Assembly: GCF_000429085.1 (NCBI RefSeq)
Contig: NZ_AUBE01000005.1
Span: 62,001 to 126,000, forward strand
Direction: 5' to 3'
Length of the DNA stretch: 64,000 nt
DNA from: Streptomyces flavidovirens DSM 40150
GTDB lineage: Bacteria > Actinomycetota > Actinomycetes > Streptomycetales > Streptomycetaceae
The notes below the pieces were generated by a model that was not told the origin of the DNA, ran no database searches, and saw nothing but the letters and a program-made list of their open reading frames with translations. Position 1 is the stretch's first letter; each line of letters starts with the position of its first letter. A program made the translations under genes and the position numbers. Positions 51,383 through 59,692 of the stretch are shown piece after piece.

Positions 51383-52168
51383 GTGAAGATCGCGCTAATG
51401 GACTCGGGAATCGGCCTGCTGCCGACGGCCGCCGCGGTGCGCCGGCTGCGGCCCGACGCCGATCTGGTCCTCTCCTCCGACCCCGACAGCATGCCCTGGG
51501 GACCGCGTACGCCCGCCGAAATCACCGAGCACGCACTCGCCGTGGCACGCGCCGCCGCCGCGCACCGGCCGGACGCGCTGATCGTGGCCTGCAACACCGC
51601 TTCCGTGCACGCCCTGCCCGCGCTCCGCGCGGCGCTGGAGCCGGGCATCCCGGTCATCGGTACCGTGCCCGCGATCAAGCCGGCCGCCGCCGGCGGCGGG
51701 TCCGTCGCCATCTGGGCCACGCCCGCCACCACGGGCAGCCCGTACCAGCGCGACCTCATCCGTGACTTCGCCGACGGCGCCGCCGTCACCGAAGTGCCCT
51801 GCCCCGGCCTCGCCGACGCCGTGCAGTGGGCCGACGAGGAGGGTATCGACCGGGCCATCGCCGCGGCAGCCGCCCTTACGCCGCGCGATGTAAGGGCCGT
51901 TGTCCTGGGCTGTACCCATTACGAACTGGTCGCCGAGCGCATCCGCGCCGCCGTTCAGCCGCACGGACTGCCGCCCGTGGTGCTCCACGGGTCCGCCGAC
52001 GCCGTGGCCGCGCAGGCGCTGCGCCGCATCGGCGCCGCGCCCGCCCCCGCGGCCGCACCCGTGGCAGGTCTCACCGTGCTGATCGGCGGCAGGGACGCCG
52101 CGCTGCCCGGCGCCGCGCTCGCGTACGCCGAGGGCCGCCTGCTGGACACGGTCGACGCCGCGCGCTGA
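51383..52168 (+). CDS. Asp/Glu racemase-family protein (MurI-like)
   Basis: 261 residues. MurI fold: ALMDSGIGLLPTAAAVRRL at the N-terminus, catalytic Cys in LIVACNTASVHALPALR, the second in VVLGCTHYELVAERI, and ATPATTGSPYQRDLI. Both catalytic cysteines are present, so it could make D-glutamate, although the N-terminal motif DSGIGLL differs from the usual DSGxGGL and it may be a paralogue. GTG 51383. Divergent from the HpnB-like gene. Confidence 0.85.
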   Translation: MKIALMDSGIGLLPTAAAVRRLRPDADLVLSSDPDSMPWGPRTPAEITEHALAVARAAAAHRPDALIVACNTASVHALPALRAALEPGIPVIGTVPAIKPAAAGGGSVAIWATPATTGSPYQRDLIRDFADGAAVTEVPCPGLADAVQWADEEGIDRAIAAAAALTPRDVRAVVLGCTHYELVAERIRAAVQPHGLPPVVLHGSADAVAAQALRRIGAAPAPAAAPVAGLTVLIGGRDAALPGAALAYAEGRLLDTVDAAR

Positions 52169-52251
52169 TCACGTCCGGTTGGGGGCGGCCGTGCCTGGCG
52201 CCGCCATGCCTGGCGCTGCCCGCGATGCGGAACGTGAGTACGCTGCTGCGC

Positions 52252-52815
52252 ATGAGGGACCACCCCCACAGCGAGGGGCGTCGTACCACGGAGCCTCTTC
52301 CCGCGATCTGGACCGGACGCGCGACCAACCGCGCACAGTGGCTGCTCGCAGCCGCCGGCGCCGGCTGCCTCGCGCTCGGTATCAAGCTGGCCGTCGACTC
52401 GACCTGGACTTCGGGCCTCGTCCCGCTGGTGATGTCGGTCGTCGGCTGCCTGGCGGCGGGCCTGCTCATCCTCTTCGGGACGCTCGCCTTCGTTCACGTG
52501 GCGGTCAAGGTCGACAGCGACGCGCTCGAGGTCCGCTGCGGCCACATGGGCCTGCCGCGTTGTCGCATCCCGCTGGCCCACGTGGTGCGGGCTGAGTTCG
52601 CGCCCAGCGTCACGCCACGGCAGTGGGGCGGCTGGGGCTATCGCTGGCGTCCCGGAAAAGGGATGGCCGTGATCGTCCGCAGGGGCGAGGGAGTCGTCCT
52701 GCGTCTGGGCGACGGCCGGATCTTCACGGTGACCGTGGACGACGCCGAGACGGCGGTACGCATCATCCGCGCCCGCCTGCACGCCACCGCAACCCGCCCA
52801 ACCGCCGAAAGCTGA
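52252..52815 (+). CDS. Small membrane protein with PH-like C-terminal domain
   Basis: 187 residues from ATG 52252 (GTG 52234 possible). Two membrane helices (WLLAAAGAGCLALGIKLAVD and LVMSVVGCLAAGLLILFGTL) followed by a cytosolic beta barrel: VKVDSDALEVRCGHMGLPRC, VRRGEGVVLRLGDGRIFTVT, and a final helix. Resembles bacterial PH-domain membrane proteins. Unknown function. Confidence 0.75.
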   Translation: MRDHPHSEGRRTTEPLPAIWTGRATNRAQWLLAAAGAGCLALGIKLAVDSTWTSGLVPLVMSVVGCLAAGLLILFGTLAFVHVAVKVDSDALEVRCGHMGLPRCRIPLAHVVRAEFAPSVTPRQWGGWGYRWRPGKGMAVIVRRGEGVVLRLGDGRIFTVTVDDAETAVRIIRARLHATATRPTAES

Positions 52816-52869
52816 CCAGCTCGGCGGCAGGCACGCACGGGCCGACCGTCCTCTCGAACGGCTCGGTGT

Positions 52870-53110
52870 CCACGTGCGGGTCTGTGCCCGCCTTTCGGAT
52901 CGGCGTGTGCGTGTGGGTCCGTGCCTGCCGTGCGGGTTGGCGTGTGGGTGTGGGTCCGTGCCCGCCGTGCGGGTTTGTGCCGCGTACGGGTCGGCGTCCG
53001 CGTGCGGTTCGTGCCCGCGTGCGGTTCATGCCGCGTGCGGGTTCGTGCCCGCGTCGGGTCGGCGGCCGTGAACGGTCCGTGCCCGCGTACGGGCCCGTGC
53101 CCGTGACCGG
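52870..53110. repeat. GC-rich degenerate repeat region
   Basis: Degenerate GTGCGGGTT/CGTGCCCGC repeats. The clearest copies, GTGTGGGTCCGTGCC followed by GCCGTGCGGGTT, start at 52911 and 52948 (37-base period). All frames give low-complexity Arg/Val/Cys or Arg/Thr/His translations, so no gene. Together with the next element this makes 52816-53265 gene-free. Confidence 0.7.
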
Positions 53111-53170
53111 GCGCGTCGCCCGCGCATGTGCTGCGAGCCGCAGCGGGCGCGACCGCGCTTACGGTGAGTG

Positions 53171-53244
53171 CAGCCCGTCCGGCGTTTGAGGACCGGGGTC
53201 CGGGGCGGAGCCCCGGTTTCGGGAAGGGGCGGGGTGGGGAAAAA
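53171..53244. repeat. Dispersed Streptomyces intergenic element
   Basis: Begins CAGCCCGTCCGGCGTTTGAG, continues through a GGGGCGGAGCCCC hairpin and ends in GGGGTGGGGAAAA. I recognise it as an element found many times in intergenic regions of Streptomyces chromosomes. Here it lies just after the stop of the ligase-like gene (minus strand) and probably helps end transcription. Confidence 0.75.
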
Positions 53245-53265
53245 GCCGTCGGCCACACCGCTGGT

Positions 53266-54369
53266 CTAACGGCTGCGCGCCCCCGCCCCCGACCCCGCCC
53301 ACGAAGGGCCCACACCCCCACCACCGCCACCCCCGTCGTCCGACAGCCGCCGCGCCGTCGCCAGCCCGGCCAGCACCCCCGCGCCCGCCGTCACCGCCGT
53401 GAAGCTGAGCGCGTTGCCGACGCCCGCGAGGGCCGCGACGGCGGTGAGCGCCACCGCCGCGCTCAGGACCACCGGGGTGTCGCGGGGCGAGCGCCACAAC
53501 CCGTACAGCAGCCAGCCGAAGGCGGCGCCCAGCAGAACAACCCCGGCAACACCCTGCTCGGCGGCCAGCTGCAGCGGCGCCGAATGGGGTTTGCCGTCGG
53601 ACTGCGGCGTCTGCTGCGCGGTGGGGCTGAGCCTGCCGAACCGGTCGGGGCCCGCGCCGCGAGTCGGATGCTGCTTGGCGAGGTCGAGCGCGTCCCGCCA
53701 CAGCAGCACCCGGTTCACCGTCAGCGGCCCCTCCAGCGAGACCGTAAGACCGCGCGGCAGCGCGTCCTCGGTCACCGCCCACGAACCACCCACCACGAGC
53801 CCCGCCACCAGGGCAAGGCCCACAAGCCCCGCGCCCCGGCGGGGCACCCGGCCCGCCGCCAGCGAACACAGCAGGACACCGAGCGCCGCCGCGAACCCGG
53901 CGACGGAACCGAGCACCAGCGCCGCCACGGCGACACCGAGCGCCAGCAGCCTGAGCGCGAACCGCAGCGGCCGCGGCCGCGCCGCCCACGCCGCACAGCA
54001 GGCCGCGCCCGAGGCCAGCGCCAGAAGTGCGGCACTCGCGCCCGTACTCCCGAACCGCTCCCCGGCGGCGGCCGCGCCCGCCAGGTCACCCGGTAAGCCA
54101 TGGCCCGCGCGCAGCGGGACTGCCAGGGCGAGCGCGGTGAGTGCGGCGGCCGACGCGGCGGCGACCGGCAGCAGCGAGCCACAGATCCGGCCGCAGGCGT
54201 AACCCCCGGCGACGGCGAGCACGGCCAGCAGCACGCCTTCGGGCCTCGCCTCCCGCCCCGCCGCGGCGACCAGCGACCAGACGGCGCAGCCGCCGAGGAT
54301 CACGACTCCGGCGGCATCGGTGAGAGCGCCGCGTTCGCGCGCGCCGGACCGTACGGCCGGTGCGGCCAT
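53266..54369 (-). CDS. O-antigen ligase-like polytopic membrane protein
   Basis: 367 residues, about ten membrane helices rich in Ala/Leu. The Wzy_C-type motif is visible: RVLLWRDALDLAKQHPTRGA, then GPDRFGRLSPTAQQ and SAPLQLAAEQGVAGVVLLGA. Such proteins polymerise or ligate lipid-linked glycans at the outer membrane face. ATG 54369 (MAAPAVRSG). Ends in a Gly-rich tail. Divergent from lnt across a repeat array. Confidence 0.8.
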   Translation of the reverse strand: MAAPAVRSGARERGALTDAAGVVILGGCAVWSLVAAAGREARPEGVLLAVLAVAGGYACGRICGSLLPVAAASAAALTALALAVPLRAGHGLPGDLAGAAAAGERFGSTGASAALLALASGAACCAAWAARPRPLRFALRLLALGVAVAALVLGSVAGFAAALGVLLCSLAAGRVPRRGAGLVGLALVAGLVVGGSWAVTEDALPRGLTVSLEGPLTVNRVLLWRDALDLAKQHPTRGAGPDRFGRLSPTAQQTPQSDGKPHSAPLQLAAEQGVAGVVLLGAAFGWLLYGLWRSPRDTPVVLSAAVALTAVAALAGVGNALSFTAVTAGAGVLAGLATARRLSDDGGGGGGGVGPSWAGSGAGARSR

Positions 54370-54485
54370 CCCGTCGACCCCCCGACCTGAGACGGGCCCC
54401 GCCCACCACGGCCGGACCGGGCTGGGTGCCAGGGGCTGGCGCACACGGTAATGGCAGGGACGATGATTTGTGTACAGATCGCGCA

Positions 54486-54569
54486 GGAACGCTACTTCAG
54501 AAGCGCAGGAACGTTGCATCAGAAGGGGAACGTTGCTTCAGAAGCGCGGGAACGTTGCTTCACATGCCA
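54486..54569. repeat. Four-copy iteron-like array upstream of lnt
   Basis: Copies start at 54486, 54508, 54527 and 54549 (spacings 22, 19, 22). Consensus GGAACGTTGCTTCAGAAGCG; copy 1 has three changes, copy 2 has one change and a 3-base deletion, copy 4 diverges at the end. Each copy holds an AACGTT palindrome and a TTCnGAA. The array ends 46 bases before the lnt start, in the 246-base divergent gap. Confidence 0.8.
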
Positions 54570-54615
54570 GGACCGCCCTCTCCCTACCCCGCCCGGCCAC
54601 CGTAGACTCCGCCTG

Positions 54616-56232
54616 GTGAGCGCCACCCCCACCGCCATGAACCAGCCCGCAGAACAGCTGGCCCCGCACTCCGATGCCACCCCGCGCGGGAGAAGAATGC
54701 TGACCCGGCTCGTGGCCCCGGCCGCGGCCGTTCTCTCCGGTCTGCTCCTGTACGCGAGCTTCCCGCCCCGCCCGCTGTGGTGGCTGGTGCTGCCCGGCTT
54801 CGCGCTGCTCGCCCGGTGTCTGTACGGGCGCAGGGCGCGAGCCGCGTTCGGGCTGGGTCTGCTCGCCGGTCTCGGCTTCCTGCTGCCGCTGCTCAGCTGG
54901 ACCGGCGAGGAGGTCGGCCCGGTGCCGTGGCTGGCGCTCGCCGCCGCCGAGGCGCTGTTCGTCGCGGCGTGCTGTGCCGGTATCGCCATGGTGACGCGGC
55001 TGCCGCTGTGGCCGGTATGGGGCGCGGCCGTGTGGATCCTGGGTGAGGCGGTCCGGGCGCGCGTACCGTTCGGCGGGTTCCCCTGGGGCAAGATCGCTTT
55101 CGGGCAGGCGGACAGCGTTTTCCTGCCCCTCGCCGCGGTCGGCGGCACCCCGGTGCTCGGGTTCGCGGTCGTACTGTGCGGCTTCGGACTCTACGAAGCG
55201 GTGCGCCGGTTCCTCACGTATCACACGACCGGCGAACTGCCTCGCCGGGGGGCTGCCGTCGCCGCTCTGACGATCATCGTGCCGGTCACGGCCGCCCTGG
55301 CCGCCGTGCCGCTCGTCGACGACTCCGCGCAGGACGGCACCGCGACGGCCGCCGCGATCCAGGGCAACGTGCCGCGCCTGGGCCTCGACTTCAACGCACA
55401 GCGCCGGGCCGTACTGGACAATCACGCACGCCGCACGGAACAGCTCGCCGCCGACGTCGAAGCCGGCAAGGTGCCCCGGCCGGACTTCGTCCTGTGGCCG
55501 GAGAACTCCTCCGACCTCGACCCCTACCGCAACAGCGACGCCCGCACGGTGATCGACCGCGCCGTTCGCGCGATCGGCGCACCGACGGTCGTGGGAGCGG
55601 TACTCACCCCGGAGACGGGAAAGCTGCGTAACACACTCATCGAATGGGACCCGGAGCGCGGCCCTGTCGCAACGTACGACAAGCGGCATGTCCAGCCGTT
55701 CGGCGAGTACATCCCGATGCGTTCCTTCGTACGGCTCTTCAGCTCCGACGTCGACCGGGTACGCAGGGACTTCGGGCCGGGGAACAAGGTGGGCGTCTTC
55801 GACCTCGCGGGCACCAAGGTGGGGCTCGCCACCTGCTACGAGGCGGCCTTCGACTGGGCGGTGCGGGACACCGTCACGGGTGGGGCCCAGCTCATCACCG
55901 TACCCAGCAACAACGCCACCTTCGGGCGCAGCGAGATGACGTACCAGCAGCTCGCCATGTCCAGGGTGCGGGCGGTCGAGCACAGCCGGGCTGTTGTCGT
56001 TCCCGTGACCAGTGGAGTCAGTGCCGTCATCCAGCCGGACGGCGAGGTCGTGCAGAAGACACGGATGTTCACGCCGGACGCACTGGTCGCCGAGGTGCCG
56101 CTGCGTTCCTCGCTGACCCCCGCGACGCGTCTCGGTACGATCCCCGAGGGCGTACTGGTGGTGCTCGCCGGAGCCGGTCTCGGGTGGGCCGCGTTCCGCG
56201 GTGTACGGGCCCGCCGGGGTACGTCCGTGTAA
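54616..56232 (+). CDS. lnt: Apolipoprotein N-acyltransferase
   Basis: 538 residues. N-terminal membrane domain (about 25-235), nitrilase domain (250-495) and a last membrane helix (about 510-530). Catalytic triad: Glu in FVLWPENSSD, Lys in YDKRHVQPFGEYIP, Cys in LATCYEAAFDWA. It adds the third acyl chain to lipoproteins. GTG 54616 is preferred, ATG 54637 is an alternative; neither has a strong ribosome site. The longer frame runs through the iteron array. Confidence 0.93.
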   Translation: MSATPTAMNQPAEQLAPHSDATPRGRRMLTRLVAPAAAVLSGLLLYASFPPRPLWWLVLPGFALLARCLYGRRARAAFGLGLLAGLGFLLPLLSWTGEEVGPVPWLALAAAEALFVAACCAGIAMVTRLPLWPVWGAAVWILGEAVRARVPFGGFPWGKIAFGQADSVFLPLAAVGGTPVLGFAVVLCGFGLYEAVRRFLTYHTTGELPRRGAAVAALTIIVPVTAALAAVPLVDDSAQDGTATAAAIQGNVPRLGLDFNAQRRAVLDNHARRTEQLAADVEAGKVPRPDFVLWPENSSDLDPYRNSDARTVIDRAVRAIGAPTVVGAVLTPETGKLRNTLIEWDPERGPVATYDKRHVQPFGEYIPMRSFVRLFSSDVDRVRRDFGPGNKVGVFDLAGTKVGLATCYEAAFDWAVRDTVTGGAQLITVPSNNATFGRSEMTYQQLAMSRVRAVEHSRAVVVPVTSGVSAVIQPDGEVVQKTRMFTPDALVAEVPLRSSLTPATRLGTIPEGVLVVLAGAGLGWAAFRGVRARRGTSV

Positions 56233-56242
56233 GCCCCCAGGG

Positions 56243-56290
56243 AGTTCCCCGTGAATTCCCCTGTGAGTTTCCTGTGCGATCCCTGCGCGA
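56243..56290. repeat. Degenerate 12-bp tandem repeats before the Nudix gene
   Basis: AGTTCCCCGTGA, ATTCCCCTGTGA, GTTTCCTGTGCG, ATCCCTGCGCGA in succession from 56243, with a further AGTTCCCCGTCA at 56309. In the lnt-Nudix gap. Confidence 0.5.
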
Positions 56291-56344
56291 CCCTGTGCGT
56301 TCCGGGCGAGTTCCCCGTCAGGCAGGGCCCGTTAGGGTCGGGCC

Positions 56345-56824
56345 ATGGCAACTCCCGAATTCATCCGCGAGCTCCGGGCCACCGCCGGCCACCAGCTCCT
56401 CTTCCTGCCGGGCGTCAGCGCCATCGTCTTCGACGACGCGGGCAGAGTGCTGCTCGGCCGTCGCGCCGACACAGGCAAGTGGTCGGTCATCGGCGGCATC
56501 CCGGAGCCGGGGGAGCAGCCGGCGGCCGCGGCCGTGCGCGAGGTGTACGAGGAGACCGCCGTGCAGTGCGTGGCGGAACGCGTCGTTCTCGTACAGGCGC
56601 TGAAGCCGGTCGAGTACCCGAACGGCGACCGGTGCCAGTACATGGACATCACTTTCCGGTGCCGGGCGGTCGGCGGTGAGGCACGCGTCAACGACGACGA
56701 GTCGCTGGACGTGGCCTGGTTCTCGGTGGACTCCCTGCCGGACCTGCACGCGTTCGCTCTCCTGAGGATCAAGCAGGCCCTCACCGATGAACCCACATGG
56801 TTCGAGCCCACCACTCAGCTCTGA
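56345..56824 (+). CDS. Nudix hydrolase
   Basis: 159 residues. Nudix box GGIPEPGEQPAAAAVREVYE followed by ETAV: all catalytic Glu and Arg residues are present, with the usual final Gly replaced by Ala. The preceding strand VSAIVFDDAGRVLLGRRADT and the tail YMDITFRCRAVGGEARVNDD fit NTP or ADP-ribose pyrophosphohydrolases. ATG 56345. Single gene. Confidence 0.92.
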   Translation: MATPEFIRELRATAGHQLLFLPGVSAIVFDDAGRVLLGRRADTGKWSVIGGIPEPGEQPAAAAVREVYEETAVQCVAERVVLVQALKPVEYPNGDRCQYMDITFRCRAVGGEARVNDDESLDVAWFSVDSLPDLHAFALLRIKQALTDEPTWFEPTTQL

Positions 56825-56879
56825 AGTATGGGTCACGACCACATCGGTGCCGACGGAAGCGCTGCCTAGGGTCGTGGCC

Positions 56880-57677
56880 ATGACCGCGCCCACCACACAC
56901 CCCGCTCACCACCCCGGACTCGACCTCGGCGGCCGTACCGCGCTCGTCACCGGCGCGGCGGGCGGCATCGGCCGTGCCTGCGTGCTGCGGCTCGCCGCCG
57001 CCGGAGCCAAGGTCAGAGCCGTCGACCGGGACGCGGAAGGGCTCAAGGCCCTCACCGGGCAGGCACGGGGCCTCGCCGGAGTGGTGGAGCCGCAGACCCT
57101 CGACCTCACCGACCTCGACGCGGCGGAACAGGCGGCGGCGGGCACGGACATTCTGGTGAACAACGCGGGCCTCCAACTGGTCCGCCCCATCGAGGAGTTC
57201 CCGCCGGACGTCTTCCACACCGTCCTGACCGTGATGCTGGAGGCGCCGTTCAGGCTGATCCGGGGAGCGCTTCCGCACATGTACGGACAGGGCTGGGGAC
57301 GTATCGTCAACATCTCCTCCGTGCACGGACTGCGTGCCTCCGCCTACAAGTCGGCGTACGTCGCCGCCAAGCACGGGCTCGAAGGGCTCTCCAAGACCGC
57401 CGCGCTCGAAGGCGCCGAGCACGGCGTCACATCGAACTGCGTCAACCCCGGGTACGTCCGCACCCCGCTCGTGGAGCGCCAGATCGCCGACCAGGCGGCC
57501 GCCCACGGGCTGCCGGAGGAACGCGTACTCGCCGACGTACTGCTCAAGGACTCGGCGCTCAAGCGCCTCCTCGAACCGGACGAGGTCGCCGAGGCGGTCG
57601 CGTACCTGTGCGGTCCGCAGGCATCGTTCATCACCGGAACTTCACTGCCCCTCGACGGCGGCTGGACCGCTCACTAG
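56880..57677 (+). CDS. 3-hydroxybutyrate dehydrogenase (SDR)
   Basis: 265 residues. Classical SDR: LVTGAAGGIGRACVLRLAAA, ILVNNAGLQLVRPIEEFPPD, SSVHGLRASAYKSAYVAAKH with catalytic Tyr/Lys, VNPGYVRTPLVERQI and the C-terminal FITGTSLPLDGGWTAH, which together match D-3-hydroxybutyrate dehydrogenases. It oxidises 3-hydroxybutyrate to acetoacetate with NAD. ATG 56880. Ten bases before the regulator gene, so co-transcribed. Confidence 0.9.
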   Translation: MTAPTTHPAHHPGLDLGGRTALVTGAAGGIGRACVLRLAAAGAKVRAVDRDAEGLKALTGQARGLAGVVEPQTLDLTDLDAAEQAAAGTDILVNNAGLQLVRPIEEFPPDVFHTVLTVMLEAPFRLIRGALPHMYGQGWGRIVNISSVHGLRASAYKSAYVAAKHGLEGLSKTAALEGAEHGVTSNCVNPGYVRTPLVERQIADQAAAHGLPEERVLADVLLKDSALKRLLEPDEVAEAVAYLCGPQASFITGTSLPLDGGWTAH

Positions 57678-57687
57678 CTGGTTGAGT

Positions 57688-59604
57688 ATGTCCATGTCCC
57701 ACGATCAGCCACACAGCGGAAGCGAAGTCCCGTACCTGGAACTTCTCGCGCGCGGGGCCGCCGCCGACGCCTACGAGCGGCCCGTGCTGGTCGCCCGCGC
57801 GGACGGCGCGCCGCCCGGGACGCTCGCCGCCCTGGAAACCGCGAAGACGCACGCCCTGCGGGTACGCGCCGAACTGGAGGGGCGCAGACGGCGCGAAGCC
57901 GAGCTGTCCGCGCTCTACGAGACCGCACACGACCTCGCGGGGCTGCGCGACCTGGACGCCGTACTGGCGGCGATCGTGCAGCGGGCGCGGTCACTGCTGG
58001 GCACGGAGGTCGCGTACCTGAGCCTCAACGACCCGGTCGCGGGCGACACGTACATGCGGGTCACCGAAGGGTCGGTGTCGGCGCGTTTCCAGCAGCTACG
58101 CCTCGGCATGGGGGAGGGGCTCGGCGGACTCGTCGCCCAGACCGCCCGTCCCTACGCGACCGAGAGCTACTTCGACGACGCCCGCTTCCAGCACACCTGG
58201 ACCATCGATTCGGGCGTACGCGACGAAGGCCTGGTCGCGATCCTCGGCGTACCGCTCACGCTCGGCAGCCAGGTCATCGGCGTGCTCTTCGCCGCCGACC
58301 GCCGCGCCCGCGTCTTCGAGCGTGAACAGATCGCGCTGCTCGGCTCGTTCGCCGCCCATGCGGCTGTCGCCATCGACACCGCGAACCTCCTGGCGGAGAC
58401 GCGCTCGGCGCTCGCCGAACTGGAGAAGGCCAACGAGATCATCCGCGACCGCAGCGGCGTCATCGAGCGCGCCTCGGAGGTGCACGACAGGCTCACCGAA
58501 CTGGTGCTGCGCGGCGGTGGCGTCCACGACGTGGCCGGCGCGGTGTCGGAAGTGCTGGACGGGAACGTCGAGTTCACGGACGCCGACGGGGAACCCGCGG
58601 GCACGGACGGCCATGCGGTACGGCGCGGCGACGACTGGGTCGTCAGCGTCTCGGCCGGGGGTGAACTCCTCGGCGCGCTCGTCCTGCACGGCCACCCCGA
58701 CCTGGACCCCGTCGATCAGCGAACGCTCGAACGCGCCGCCATGGTGACGTCATTGCTGCTGCTGGCCAGGCGCTCGGCGGGCGAGGCGGAGCAACGCGTA
58801 CGGGGCGAACTCCTCGACGACCTCCTCGACGCACCCGACCGCGACCCCCGCCTGCTGCGCGAACGCGCTGCCCGGCTGCGCGCCGACCTCGACGCCCCCC
58901 ATGTGGTGCTCGCCGCCCGCATCGAAGCGCCGCGGACGGCCACCGTGGAGCGGGAGAGCGCGGACCGCAGGCGGCTCTGGTCCGCGGCCTCGCACCTCGC
59001 GGCCACCGGGCACGGCCTCGCCGCGGCCCGCGACGGCGGCACCGTACTGCTGCTGCCGCTGGACAGCGGCGACAGCGCCGCGGCCCTCGCGCGCCGGACG
59101 GCGAAGCACCTGGGCGGCGCCCTGCGCGAGCCGGTCACGGTCGGAGCCTCGGGGCCGGTGGACGCACCCGCGGCGCACCCCGGTGCGGTGGCGGGGGCGT
59201 ACGAGGAAGCACGCCGTTGTGTCGACGCGCTGCGGCTGCTGGGCCGCTGCGGGGAAGGGGCGGCGGCGGAGGACTTCGGGTTCCTCGGCCTGCTGCTCGC
59301 GGACAGCCGGGACGGGCGTTCCGGGGGCGCCATCGAAGGGTTCGTACGCCGCACCATCGGCGAGGTGATCGCGTACGACCGGCGCCGGGGAACCGACCTG
59401 GTGCGCACGCTGGACGCGTACTTCGCGTGCGGAATGAGCCCCGCCCGGACGAAAGACGCACTGCACGTCCACGTCAACACGGTGGCGCAGCGCCTGGAGC
59501 GGATCGGCAGACTGCTCGGCGCTCACTGGCAGTCGCCGGAGCGCGCACTGGAGGTGCAGCTGGCGCTGCGGCTGCATGGACTGTCGGCGGCGATCACGCG
59601 CTGA
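57688..59604 (+). CDS. GAF-domain PucR-type transcriptional activator
   Basis: 638 residues. N-terminal coiled coil, GAF sensor (about 75-230; GLVAILGVPLTLGSQVIGVL), a second helical linker (240-275; ALAELEKANEIIRDRSGVIE), a PucR-like middle domain and a C-terminal HTH (about 570-635): DLVRTLDAYFACGMSPARTK, LHVHVNTVAQRLERI, GRLLG. ATG 57688. Downstream of the hydroxybutyrate dehydrogenase and convergent with the MHS transporter, it likely activates both in response to a small acid. Confidence 0.9.
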   Translation: MSMSHDQPHSGSEVPYLELLARGAAADAYERPVLVARADGAPPGTLAALETAKTHALRVRAELEGRRRREAELSALYETAHDLAGLRDLDAVLAAIVQRARSLLGTEVAYLSLNDPVAGDTYMRVTEGSVSARFQQLRLGMGEGLGGLVAQTARPYATESYFDDARFQHTWTIDSGVRDEGLVAILGVPLTLGSQVIGVLFAADRRARVFEREQIALLGSFAAHAAVAIDTANLLAETRSALAELEKANEIIRDRSGVIERASEVHDRLTELVLRGGGVHDVAGAVSEVLDGNVEFTDADGEPAGTDGHAVRRGDDWVVSVSAGGELLGALVLHGHPDLDPVDQRTLERAAMVTSLLLLARRSAGEAEQRVRGELLDDLLDAPDRDPRLLRERAARLRADLDAPHVVLAARIEAPRTATVERESADRRRLWSAASHLAATGHGLAAARDGGTVLLLPLDSGDSAAALARRTAKHLGGALREPVTVGASGPVDAPAAHPGAVAGAYEEARRCVDALRLLGRCGEGAAAEDFGFLGLLLADSRDGRSGGAIEGFVRRTIGEVIAYDRRRGTDLVRTLDAYFACGMSPARTKDALHVHVNTVAQRLERIGRLLGAHWQSPERALEVQLALRLHGLSAAITR

Positions 59605-59692
59605 GAACGGCCCTGTACGGGAACGCTGTTCGGGCGTTCCCGTACACGGCCGTTCGCGTAGTACGTGTGCGTCTGCGCGTCTGCGCGTCCGC

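Noticed and set aside
52870..53110. Small proteins encoded in the repeat field
   Set aside because: All frames translate to low-complexity repeats and none has a convincing start or conserved feature.
54486..54569. CRISPR array
   Set aside because: Repeats are contiguous with no unique spacers and no cas genes nearby.
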